Source of the DNA: Mercurialis annua
Lineage: Eukaryota; Streptophyta; Magnoliopsida; Malpighiales; Euphorbiaceae
Direction: 5' to 3'
Length of the DNA stretch: 64,000 bases
Assembly: GCF_937616625.2 (NCBI RefSeq)
Contig: NC_065574.1
Location: 24,616,501-24,680,500 of the forward strand
This document shows positions 12,348-24,200 of this stretch, piece by piece. Both the position numbers and the translations under genes were made by a program. The notes under the pieces are model-generated. The model saw nothing but the letters and a program-made list of their open reading frames with translations. It had not been told where the DNA came from and ran no database searches. Positions within the stretch are counted from its first letter, which is position 1, and each line of letters opens with the position of its first letter.

Positions 12348-13194
12348 TAATGAAATCGTTGATTATGGTTATGTACAAAATGGTCTTTATTGCTTAAATA
12401 AAGTTGTTCGCAGTATAAATAATGTTTTAGAAATTAATACCGTCAGTGATCAAACCTCGAAACAACTTTGGCACTTACGATTAGGACATATTGCGGAAGA
12501 TACACTTAACAAGTTGGATAAGATGGGAATTTTGAGTAATCTTGATTCTGCATCAATTTCAACTTGTGAGTCATGTCTTAAAGGCAAGATGACCTGATCA
12601 CCCTTTGTGGGACAAAGTGGTAGAGCCAAAGATGTTTTGGAAATCATACATAGTGATGTATGTGGTCCATTTAAAGAAATGGCACGAGGTGGTTATTTAT
12701 ACTTTATTACCTTCACCGATGATTTATCACGGTATGGGTATGTTGTTCTTATGAAGAACAAGAGTGAAGCTTTTGAAAATTTTAAAGACTTCAAAAATGA
12801 AGTAGAAAACCAAATTGGATAAAGTATTAAAATTCTTCGATCTGATCGAGGAGGTGAATACTTAAGTACGGGATTTGGTACATTCTTAAAAGAATGCGGT
12901 ATTATTTCCCAACTGACTCCTCCAGGAACACCACAATTGAATGGTGTATCGGAACGGAGGAATCGTACATTGTTAGACATGGTACGATCAATGATGAGCT
13001 ATACTGATTTACCCATTTCATTATGGGGTCATGCACTTCTTAGTGCAAATTATATTCTAAATCGAGTACCAACTAAATCCGCTCCGAGAATACCTTATGC
13101 GATATGGTATGGTAAGGAACCAAGTCTTAAGCATATTAAGATTTGGGGGGTGTTCGGCATATATCAAAAAATTATTACCGACAAGTTGGAATAA
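12348..13194 (+). pseudogene. Copia integrase (GAG-pre-integrase plus core), broken
   Basis: The HHCC zinc domain is visible (WHLRLGH ... CESC, about 12468-12582). The core has the catalytic triad: Asp in HSDVCGP (codon 12655), Asp in RSDRGGEY (12844) and Glu in NGVSERRN (12952), with exactly 35 residues between the last two (DD35E). Three stops break this part of the polyprotein: TGA 12595-12597 (a change that fits loss of a CpG in CGA), TAA 12820-12822 and TAA 13192-13194. All are in one reading frame, so only point changes separate the pieces. Integrase would insert the cDNA, and the 5-bp TSD around this element fits that chemistry. The catalytic residues remain but the protein cannot be made whole. 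Confidence 0.9.
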
Positions 13195-13203
13195 AGATCA
13201 ATC

Positions 13204-15090
13204 ATGGGAAGATTCGTTGGTTATCCTAAAGACATTTTAGGGTATTATTTCTATATTCCACCCGAACAAACAATTATTATTAGTCGGGATGCAGTCTTTC
13301 TTGAAAAACAATTTATTCAAGAAGGGGGCAAAGGAAGAAATATAGAATTAGATGAGGAGTCGTCTAAAGACCAACAAAATGATACAATGGAGATTGATCA
13401 AACCCATAGTGAACTAGAATTAGTAAAATCTACAGAAACACCTCGAAGATCAAGTAGAGTATCTCATCAGCCGGAAAGATATGGTTTTCTTCATGATATA
13501 CAAGAGTTGTTTATTCATGGAGAAAATGATCAAATTGTTGATCCCTCTACTTATGAAGAAGCTATATGTGATATAGATTCTTCAAGATGGCTTGAAGCTA
13601 TGAAATCCGAAATGGATTCCATGTACAGTAACCAAGATTGGGAGCTAGTCGATCAACCCGATGGTATTATACCAATAGGGAACAAATGGATCTTCAAGCA
13701 TAAAATTGGTGCTGATGGAAAAGTTGAGACTTTTAAAGCTAGGCTTGTTGCGAAAGGGTTTCGTCAAAGGCAAGGAGTCGATTATGAAGAGACTTTCTCG
13801 CCTGTAGCCATGCTTAAGTCCATCCGAATTCTTCTTGCCATAGCTGCACATTTAGATTATGAGGTTTGGCAAATGGATGTCAAGACCGCATTCCTTAATG
13901 GATATATTGAGGAGGAAATCTATATGGAACAACCTAAGGGTTTTGAATCCGAAGAAGGTTCCAAGGTGTGTAAGCTTAAACGATCCATATATGGATTGAA
14001 GCAAGCTTCGAAAAGTTGGAATTGTCGTTTTGATGAAGCCATAAAGAGTTACGAGTTTATCAAAAACGAAGATGAACCATGTAATTACAAGAAGGTTAGT
14101 GGGAGCGCAATTACGTTCCTAGTCTTGTACGTAGATGATATTTTACTAATAGGATATGATGTCGGTATGTTAACTTCTGTAAAGCTTTCGTTATCCAAAA
14201 CTTTCTCCATGAAAGACCTCGGAGAAGAAACTTACATTCTCGGTATTAGACTCTATAGAGATAGATCTAAGAGAATAATAGGTCTCTCCCAAAGGCTCTA
14301 CTTAGAAAAGATATTGAAGAAGTTCAATATGGAAAATTCTAAGAGAGGACTGATTCCCGTTAGGCATGTAATTCACCTTTCAAATGATATGTCTCTAAAG
14401 ACATATGAGGAAAGAGATGAAATGGCAAAGATACCATATACTTCGGCAATTTGTAGTCTTATGTACACTATGTTGTGTACTAGGCCGGATATTGCCTATG
14501 CGGTTAGTTTGACTAGCCGATATCAATCCAATCCAGGTTTGGAATATTGGATGACAGTTAAGAATATCTTTAAGTACTTGAGAAGAACTAAAGATATGAT
14601 CTTAACATATGGAGGAGGTGATCTACAAATAGACGGCTTTACAGATTTTGATTTTCAATTAGATATAGATGATTGCAAGTCTATATCCGGATTCATATTC
14701 ACATGTAATGGAGGAGCAGTGAGTTGGAAGAGTTCCAAACAAGAAACCACTGTGGATTCCACCACAGAAGCGGAGTATATTGCGGCATCAGATGCTGCAA
14801 AGAAAGCTGTTTGGATTAAGAAGTTCGTTTCTGAACTTGGTGTGGTTCCTACCATTGAGTAGGCGGTTCCTCTTTTCTGCAACAACAATGGTGCTAGAGC
14901 CCAAGCAAAGGAACCCCGGTCTCACTAGAAATCCGAACACATAGAAAGGCGCTATCATATCATCCGAGATATTGTTGGAAAGGGAGATGTGTCTCTCCAA
15001 AAGATAGCATCAGCCGATAACACGGCTGACTTACTGACAAAGCCCATGACCCAGAGTCAACTAGATTTACATCTTGAGAATGGGGCTTAG
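13204..15090 (+). pseudogene. Copia reverse transcriptase and RNase H
   Basis: The longest surviving part of the polyprotein, open for 552 codons. The N-terminal part is the integrase C-terminal region (GYPKDILGY). RT starts near the WLEAMKSEMDS segment; the first catalytic Asp is in MDVKTAFLNG (codon 13876) and the YVDD box is at 14128-14139. RNase H follows, with conserved segments SISGFIFTCNGGAVSWKSSK and TTEAEYIA. In-frame stops at 14860-14862 and 14926-14928 precede the natural-looking end at 15088-15090, after TADLLTKPM. RT and RNase H would copy the element RNA in the particle. The last 75 codons are cut off by the stops, which remove the usual RNase H C-terminus. Confidence 0.93.
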
Positions 15091-15115
15091 ATATAGTAGC
15101 CAATGGCACTAGTGC

Positions 15116-15125
15116 AAGTGGGAGA
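15116..15125 (+). other. Polypurine tract, copia element
   Basis: AAGTGGGAGA followed by T and the 3' LTR (TGTTAG) is the standard plant copia plus-strand primer arrangement. It fixes the 3' LTR start at 15127. Confidence 0.9.
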
Positions 15126-15126
15126 T

Positions 15127-17086
15127 TGTTAGTAGTATGTGCCCTAGGGCCATTTTGTATTTTTAAATGTTTAACCAAATCCCATTGGCAATGATATATA
15201 TGTTTTATTTGAACTAAGTGCCTCATCAACTAAGTGTTTATTTATTGCATATTGTCCTTATCACATTATGATAGAATCTATTCTTAAGGTGTTGAGAATA
15301 TGAGTGACAGATTCTATTATACAAGTGATCTAAATAACCGTTCATGATCGATGGGGTCCTATGAATAAGGGCATCGCATTATTCCAGAAAGATCGTCACC
15401 TCTGTTTATTCTCCTGATTAGTAAAGAGTATCCCAGAAAGATCGTCACCTCCGTTTATTCTCCTGATTAATAAAGAGTTACTAATTATAGGAAGCAGTGA
15501 GTCTCATACTACTTGATGGGGATCAGAATAAACATATGGACACTCAAAGGATTTGAGTGAATCGAACAAGTCACGCTAGATGACTTATACATGGTATTTC
15601 ATCAAAGTCAATTTAATGTCATCTATTTCATAATTGTTCATATGTCCTTTGACTTGCGGTGACACTATCTTGTATATAGGTGATTAGAGTTTGATACTCC
15701 TTATCCCTAGATCTTTCATGAGCTAGGGTGGCGGGATGTGTTGGCTCTAGTTAGTTGTATATGGAGATAGGGATTTAACCAAGAGAGGATTTATCACTCC
15801 GGATAAACGTAGAAAAGATTCTATGCTATCTCAAATTGTTCTTGATGGATGATAAAACCTGCGCAGGTGCATATGACTTACTTAGAAAGTTGTTTCTAGT
15901 GGAAGTCATATTTTATCAAGAATAAGAACTTAGATGAGGTCATATGATCAAGACAAACAGTGTTTGACTTAACCGTGACACTAGTCGAGATCGGAATCTT
16001 AGATGAAGGAAATTTTGAGTGTACGGTAATTATGAACATTGGTTCATAAAGAATACATTGAAACATTCATATCTATTTGGGGGTCGTGATATGTTGCTAG
16101 ACGTTACTCACGATATACGAGAATTAATAATTAATGGGATTTAATTATTTAATATAAGGAAGGCGTTTCTTATGACTCTCGTTGCCATATAGATGTGAAC
16201 CTAGTTAGTCACACACAATTGGGTGTGCAACCGATTGAGTTTACGAGAGATCGATTTCATATAGATACTAGCATATCTCGGAAATTAATCTAAGATGAAA
16301 AAAAAACAAATACAATTAGGGACTAATTTGTAAGAGTTATAAATTAATAGGCACCTAATGTATTTTATCCAAGTTAATATGATGATGTCATGTGATGATG
16401 TCACGATGATGTCATGTGATGATGTCATGTATGTCTTTGTATGTGACACCTAGCATCCGATGTGTCAGAAGGTGGCAACACATATGCTTGATGTGTGACA
16501 CCTAGCATCTGATGTGTCAGATGGTGGCAACACCTATGCTTGGTGTGTGACACCTAGCATGTCAGGTTTCGAATGGTGGCAACACCCTTTCTTGGTGTGC
16601 GACACCTTGCATGTGAGGTGTTGCATTATTAAGCAAATCTCTACCCTATAAATTGAGGTTGCCTTTGCTTATTCTATACACACCAAACTTAAGAGAGCAT
16701 ATTTGAAGGAGTTCAAGTAGTCATCAATCACAAAAAAGCTTGGAGAAAGTTTTTCATACATCCCAGGAAAGACGTAATCGAGTCGAGAGTTTGAGCTTAG
16801 GGTTGCTCGGCAAAAGAAACTCTTGCAGATTACTTCAAGGCGAGGATTCAATCGGACGCATACTCGTGTGGACGAGCTTGAGGTCGTCGTGCTATCGGGA
16901 CAACAAGAATCGTTGGACAATCGACATAGTTATTCTTCTTACGGTTTCTAGATGCGTGCTTTAATTACTAGATGATACGGCGATCCATTTGTTATTGATA
17001 TGATCAATTTATGGATCTGAATTGTTGGAATTCCAATTTTGAATTGAAATCTACGATTCGGACCCTCACGTCCCGCTAGACAACCA
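15127..17086 (+). repeat. 3' LTR of copia element
   Basis: 1960 bp. It is longer than the 5' LTR because of a local duplication near 15420-15480 and an extra tandem repeat copy near 16560. Its last bases are CAACCA where the 5' LTR has CCAACA. The adjoining CATTT is the target duplication. TATA-like TATAAATT at 16647-16654. The divergence from the 5' LTR indicates an insertion that is not recent. Confidence 0.95.
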
Positions 17087-19259
17087 CATTTGTAAACGTT
17101 TGGCTTAAATCGCTAAAACTGAGAAACGTTTGGATTTGCTTTGTAACGTTTTATACGTTTGGATTTGTTTCGTAACGTTTTAAACATTTGGATTTCTTTC
17201 GTATCGTTTGTAAATGTTTGGCTTAAATCGCTAAAACGGAGAAACGTTTGGATTTGTTTTGTAACATTTTAAACGTTTGGATATGTTTTGTAATGATTTA
17301 AACGTTTGACTTAAATCTTTAAAAAGGTGAAACGTTTAAATTTGTTTCGTAACGTTTGTAAACATTTAGCTTAAATTGCTAAAAAGGGGAAATGTTTGAA
17401 TTTGTTTCGTAGCGTTGGTAAACGTTTGGCTTAAATCACTAAAAAGGTGAAACATTTGGATTTGTTTCGCAACATTTAAAACATTTGGCTTGGTTTCGTA
17501 ACGTTTTAAACATTTGGCTTAAGTCGTTAAAAAGGTGAAACGTTTAGATTTTTTCGTAGCGTTTGGAAACGTTTGGCTTAAATCGCTAAAATGGTGAAAC
17601 ATTTGGATTTGTTTCGTAACGTTTGTAAACGTTTGGATTTGTTTAGTAATGTTTGTAAACGTTTGGCTTAAATTTATAAAAAGGTGCAACGTTTGGATTT
17701 GTTTCGTAACGTTTGTAAACGTTTGGATTTTTTTTGTATCGTTTGTAAACGTTTGGCTTGTATCGCTAAAAAGGTGAAACATTTGAATTTGTTTCGACAC
17801 TTTTAACATTTGCATAAAATAGCTAAAATGGTGAAACAATTGGATTTGTTTTGTAACGTTTTAAATGTTGTGATTGGTTTCGTAACGCTTAAAAAGTTTG
17901 GATTGGTTTCGTAACATTTTAAACGTATGGCTTAAGTCGCTTGGATTGGATTCATAACGTTTGGATTTGTTTCGTAAAGTATGTAATTGTTTTTCTTAAA
18001 TCGCTAAAGACTGGAAACCTTTGGATTTGTTTCGTAACGTTTGTAAACGTTTGGCTTGAATCGCTAAAAAGTTAAAATCTTGGATTTGTTTCGTAACGTT
18101 TTTAAACGTTTGGCTTAAATCGCTCGAAAGGTTAAATGTTTGGATTTGTTTCGTAACATTTGTAAACGTTTGGCTTAAATCGCTAAAAAGGTGAAACGTT
18201 TGGATTTGTTTCTTAATGTTTTATACTTTTGCTTAAATCTCTAAAAAGGTGAAACGTTTGGATTTGTTTCCTATCGTTTTAAACGTTTAGATTGGTTTCG
18301 TAACATTTAAAAAGTTTGGATTTGTTTGTAACGTTTTAAACGTTTGGATTGGTTTCGTAACGTTTAAAAAGTTTGGATTTGTTTGTAACGTTTTTAACTT
18401 TTGGATTGGTTTCGTAACGTTTGTAAATGTTTGGCTTAAATCGCTAAAGAGGTGAAACGTTTGGATTTGTTTCGTAACGTTTGTAAACGTTTGGCTTAAA
18501 TTCGCTAAAAAGCTGAAACGTTTGAATTTGTTTCGTAACATTTTAAATATTTGCATAAAATACCTAAAAAGGTAAAACAATTGGATTTGCTTTGAAATGT
18601 TTTAAATGTTGTGATTGGTTTCGTAACGCTTAAAAAGTTTGGATTGGTTTCGTAACGTTTTAAACGTTTGGCTTAAATCGCTTGGATTGGTTTCATAACG
18701 TTTGGATTTGTTTCGTAACGTTTGTAATTGTTTTGCTTAAATCACTAAAGACTGGAAACCTTTGGATTTGTTTCGTAACGTTTGTAAACGTTTGGCTTAA
18801 ATCGCTAAAAAGGTAAAACCTTTGATTTGTTTTGTAACGTTTATAAACGTTTGGCTTAAATTGCAAAAAAGGTGAAACGTTTGGATTTGTTTCGTAACGT
18901 TTTTAAATGTTTGGCTTAAATCGCTAAAAAGGGGAAACGTTTGGATTTGTTTCGTATTGTTTTAAACATTTGGATTAAATCGCTAAAAAGGAGAAACGTT
19001 TGGATTTGTTTCGTAATGTTTTATACGTTTGCTTAAATCTCTAAAAAGGTGAAACGTTTGGATTTGTTTCCTATCGTTTTAAACGTTTAGATTGGTTTCG
19101 TAACATTTAAAAAGTTTGGATTTGTTTGTAATGTTTTAAACGTTTGGATTGGTTTCGTAACGTTGAAAAAGTTTGGATTTGTTTGTAACGTTTTTAACTT
19201 TTGGATTGGTTTCGTAACGTTTGTAAATGTTTGGCTTAAATCGCTAAAGAGGTGAAACG
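17087..19259 (+). repeat. Satellite array, + polarity, between copia and solo LTR
   Basis: Resumes directly at the TSD CATTT. Same 60-bp satellite in the same polarity as 1-8188, so the copia element simply split one array. The part from about 18190 on is the first copy of an 800-bp duplication whose second copy is interrupted by the solo LTR. Confidence 0.95.
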
Positions 19260-21245
19260 TGTTAGTAGTATGTGCCCTAGGGCCATTTGATCGTGTATAT
19301 TTGTAGAATTAATCCCAATGGCAAAGATATATATGTTTTATTTGAACTAAGTGTCTCATCAACTAAGTGTTCATTTATTAAGTATTGTCCTTATCACATT
19401 GTGATAGAATCTATTCTTAAGGTGTTAAGAATATGAGTGATAGATTCTATTATACAAGTGATCTAAATAACCGTTCACGATCGATGGGGTCCTACGAATA
19501 AGGGCATCGCATTATCCCGGAAAGATCGTCACCTCTGTTTATTCTCCTGATTAGTAAATAGTTACTAATTATAGGAAGTAGTGAGTCTCATACTACTTGA
19601 TGGGGATCAGAATAAACATGTGGACACTCAAGGTGTTGAGTGAGTCGAACAAGTGACGCTAGATGACTTATACATGGTAATTCATTAAAGTCAATTTAAT
19701 GTCATCTAGTTCATAATTGTACATATGTCCTTTGACTTGCGGTGACACTATTTTGTATATAGGTGATTAGAGTTTGATACTCCTTAACCCTAGATCTTTC
19801 ATGAGCTAGGGCCGCGGGATGTGTTGGCTCTAATTAGTTGCATATGGAGATAGGGGTTTAACCTAGAAAGGATTCATCACTCTGGATGAACGGAGACAAG
19901 ATTCTATGCTATCTTGAATTATTCTTGATGGATGATAAAACCTGCGCAGGTGTATATGACTTACATAGAAAGTTGTTTCTAGTGGAAGTCATATTTATCA
20001 AGAATTAGAACTGAGAGATGAGGTCATATGATCAAGACAAACAGTGTTTGACTTAACCGTGACACTAATCGAGATTGGAATCTTAGATGAAGGGAATTTT
20101 GAGTGTACGGTATTATGAACAATGGTTCATAAAGAATGCATCGAAACATTCATCTCTATTTGGGGGTCGTGATATGTTGCTAGACGTCACTCTCGATCTA
20201 CGAGAATTAATAATTAAATGGGATTTAATTATTTAATATAAGAAAGGCGTTTCTTATGACTCTCGTTGCCATATAGATGTGAACCTAGTTAGTCACACAC
20301 AATAGAGTGTGCAACCGATTGAGTTTACAAAAGATCGATTTCATATAGATACTAGCATATCTCGGAAATTAATCTAAGATGAAAAACAAGTACAAATTAG
20401 GGACTAATTTGTAAGAGTTATAAATTAGTAGGAACCTAATTGTACTATGTCCAAGTTAATTAGGGACTAATTTATAAGAGTTATAAATTAGTAGGAACCT
20501 AATTATATTTTAACCAAGTTTTATGATTAGAAGGCTTAAGTAATTAATTAGTGTAATTAATGATACTTAAAGCACTAATCATAAGTTAATGGAATGATGA
20601 TGTCATGGTGAAGTAATGAGATAAGGAAATAAGCTTATATGTGATGTCATATGATGACATCACCTATATGATGTCACCTATGTGATGTCACCACATGAAA
20701 GGTGTCATGTGGTGGCAACACCTTTGCTTGGTGTATGACACCTAGCATGCAAGGTGTTGCATTCTTAAGGCATGCTCTAGCCTATAAATAGAGCATGTCC
20801 TTGCTCATTTCTACAACACACAACACACATCTCACTACAAAGTTGTAGAGAGAGAAAGCACTTGAAGGAGTTCAAGTATTCATCAATCACGGGAAAACTT
20901 GGCGACGTTTTTCATATATCCGAGCAAGGTAGTGATCGCGGCGAGAGTTTGAGCTTAGGGCTGCTCGGCAAGAGGAACTCTTGCAGGATTACTTCAAGGC
21001 GAGGATTCAATCGGACGCATACTCGTGTGGACGAGCTTGAGGTCGCCGTACTTTCGGGACTACAAGAATCGTTGGAGAATCGACATAGGTATTCTTCTTA
21101 CGATTCCTAGATGCGTGCTTTAATTAATAAATGATACGACGATCCATTTGTTGTTGATATGATCAACTTTAGGATCCGGATTGTTGGATTTTCGATTTTA
21201 AATTGAAATATACGATTCGGACCCGCGCCTCCCGCTGTGCCAACA
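19260..21245 (+). mobile_element. Solo LTR of the copia family
   Basis: 1986 bp, starting TGTTAGTAGTATG and ending GTGCCAACA, homologous along most of its length to both LTRs of the copia element. It is flanked by a perfect 5-bp duplication AAACG (19255-19259 and 21246-21250), so an element inserted and was later reduced by LTR-LTR recombination. The U3 part differs from the full element: there is no 13-bp array, but several GATGTCA motifs occur around 20590-20690, and the segment at 20400-20580 is distinct. It belongs to a related subfamily. TATA box at 20783-20790. Its 82-codon open frame in the transcribed part is not conserved (the other LTRs have a TAG), so no gene is called. Confidence 0.95.
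20783..20790 (+). promoter_or_regulatory. TATA box of copia-family solo LTR
   Basis: TATAAATAGAGC in the position equivalent to the element's 5' LTR site. Any transcription would run into satellite DNA downstream. Confidence 0.6.
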
Positions 21246-24200
21246 AAACGTTTGGATTTGTTTCGTAACGTTTGTAAACGTTTGGCTTAAATTCGCTAAA
21301 AAGCTGAAACGTTTGAATTTGTTTCGTAACATTTTAAATATTTGCATAAAATACCTAAAAAGGTAAAACAATTGGATTTGCTTTGAAACGTTTTAAATGC
21401 TGTGATTGGTTTCGTAACGCTTAAAAAGTTTGGGTTGGTTTCGTAACGTTTTAAACGTTTGGCTTAAATCGCTAAAGACTGGAAACCTTTGGATTTGTTT
21501 CGTAACGTTTGTAAACGTTTGGCTTAAATCGCTAAAAAGGTAAAACCTTTGATTTGTTTTGTAACGTTTATAAACGTTTGGCTTAAATTGCAAAAAAGGT
21601 GAAACGTTTGGATTTGTTTCGTAACGTTTTTAAACGTTTGACTTAAATCGCTAAAAAGGGGAAACGTTTGGATTTGTTTCGTATTGTTTTAAACATTTGG
21701 ATTAAATAGCTAAAAAGGAGAAACGTTTGGATTTGTTTCGTAATGTTTATAAACGTTTGGCTTAAATCGCTAAAAAGGGGAAATGTTTGGATTTGTTTCG
21801 TATGTTTGTTAACGTTTGGCTTAAATCGCTAAAAAGGAAAAACGTTCGGATTTTTTCGTAACGTTTTAAACTTTTGCATTTGTTTCGTAACGTTTTTAAA
21901 CGTTTGGCTTAAATAGCTTAAAAAGGTGAAACATTTGGATTTTTTCGTAACGTTTGTAAACGTTTGGCTTAAATTGCTAAAAAGGTGAAATGTTTGGATT
22001 TGTTTCGTAACGTTTGTAAACGTTTGGCTTAAATCGCTAAAAAGGGGAAACATTTGAATTTGTTTCGTAAAGTTTTAAACTTTTGCTTAAATCTCTAAAA
22101 AGGTGAAACGTTTGGATTTGTTTCTTATCATTTTAAACGTTTGGATTGGTTTCGTAACATTTAAAAAGTTTGGATTTGTTTGTAACGTTTTAAACATTTT
22201 GATTGGTTTTGTAATATTTAAAAAGTTTGGATTTGTTTGTAACGTTTTAAACTTTACGAATTGTTTCGTAACGTTTGTAAACGTTTGGCTTAAATCGATA
22301 AAGAGGTGAAACGTTTGGATTTTGTTTCGTAACGTTTGTAAACGTTTGGCTTAAATTGCTAAAAAGGTGAAACGTTTGAATTTGTTTCGTGATATTTTAA
22401 ATGTTTGCCTAAAATAGCTAAAAAGGTGAAACATTTGGATTTGTTTTGTAACGTTTTAAATGTTGTGATTGGTTTCGTAAAGTTTAAAAAGTTTGGATTG
22501 GTTTCGTAACGTTTTAAACATTTGGCTTAAATTGCTTAGATTGGTTTCGTAATGTTTGGATTTGTTTAGTAACGTTTGTAATTGTTTTGCTTAAATCGCT
22601 AAAGACTGGAAACCTTTGGATTTGTTTCATAACGTTTTGCAAATATTTGGATTAAATCGCAAAAAAAGTGAAACGTTTGGATTTGTTTCGTAATGTTTGT
22701 AAACGTTTGGATTAAATCGCTAAAAAGGTGAAACGTTTGGATTTGTTTCGTAACATCTGTAAACGTTTGGATTTGTTTCGTAACTTTTGTAAACGCTTAG
22801 CTTAAATTCCCAAAAAGGTGCAACGTTTGGATTTGTTTCGTAACGTTTGTAAACATTTGGATTTGCTTCGTAACTTTTGTAAACGTTTGCTTAAATCGCT
22901 AAAAAGGTGAAACGTTTGAATTTGTTTCGTATCGTTTTAAACGTTTGGATTGGTTTCGTAATGTTTAAAACGTTTGGATTTGTTTCGTAACGTTTGAATT
23001 TGTTTTGTAATGAGTGTAAACGTTTGGCTTAAATCGCTAAAAAGGTGAAACATTTGGATTTGTTTCATAACGTTTGTAAACGTTTTCTTAAATCGTTAAA
23101 AAGGTGAAACGTTTGGATTTGCTTCGTATCGTTCTAATGTTTGGGTTGGTTTTGTAACGTTTTAAACGTTTGGATTTGTTTTGTAACGTTTTAAATGTAT
23201 GGATTTGTTTCTTAACGTTTTAAAACGTTTGGCTTAAATTGCTTAAAAAGGTGAAACATTAGGATTTGTTTCGTAACGTTTGTAAACGTTTGGCTTAAAT
23301 CGCTAAAATGGTCAAATGTTTGGATTTGTTTTGTAACTTTTGTAAACGTTTGGCTTAAATCGCTAAAAAGATGAAACGTTTGGATTTATTTCGTAAAGTT
23401 TTAAACGTTTGTTTAAATGTCTAAAAAGGTGAAATGTTTGGATTTGTTTCATATCGTTTTAAATGTTTAAATTGGTTCCGTAACATTTAATAAGTTTGCA
23501 TTTGTTTATAACATTTTGAACGTTTGGATTGGTTTCGTAACGTTTAAAAAGTTTGAATTTGTTTGTAACGTTTTAAACTTTACGATTGGTTTCGTAACGT
23601 TTGTAAACGTTTGGCTTAAATCGATAAAGAGGTGAAACGTTTGGATTTTGTTTCGTAACGTTTGTAAACGTTTGGCTTAAATCGCTAAAAAGGGGAAACG
23701 TTTGAATTTGTTTCGTGATATTTTAAATGTTTGCCTAAAATAGCTAAAAAGGTGAAACATTTGGATTTGTTTTGTAACGTTTTAAATGTTGTGATTGGTT
23801 TCGTAAAGTTTAAAAAGTTTGGATTGGTTTCGTAACGTTTTAAACATTTGGCTTAAATCGCTTAGATTGGTTTCGTAATGTTTGGATTTGTTTAGTAACG
23901 TTTGTAATTGTTTTGCTTAAATCGCTAAAGACTGGAAACCTTTGGATTTGTTTCATAACGTTTTGCAAATATTTGGATTAAATCGCAAAAAAAGTGAAAC
24001 GTTTGGATTTGTTTCGTAATGTTTGTAAACGTTTGGATTAAATCGCTAAAAAGGTGAAACGTTTGGATTTGTTTCGTAACATTTGTAAACGTTTGGACTT
24101 GTTTCGTAACTTTTGTAAACGCTTAGCTTAAATTCCCAAGAAGGTGCAACGTTTGGATATGTTTCGTAACGTTTGTAAACGTCTGACTTAAATCGCTAAA

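Larger units (their letters stand above)
8189..17086 (+). mobile_element. Full-length Ty1/copia LTR retrotransposon, decayed
   Basis: An 8.9-kb element with two LTRs (8189-10074 and 15127-17086), a tRNA-iMet-like primer-binding site, an internal polyprotein in the order gag, protease, integrase, RT, RNase H (the order that defines Ty1/copia), and a polypurine tract just before the 3' LTR. It is flanked by the 5-bp target duplication CATTT at 8184-8188 and 17087-17091, cut from satellite DNA. The long LTRs and gag sequence suggest an Angela/Tork-like lineage, but that is a guess. The polyprotein has five in-frame stops (counting one near its end) and two frameshifts, so the copy cannot move by itself. 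Confidence 0.95.

Noticed and set aside
20862..21110. 82-codon open frame in the transcribed part of the solo LTR
   Set aside because: The matching place in both LTRs of the full element has a TAG early in the frame and other differences. It is conserved as LTR sequence, not as protein.
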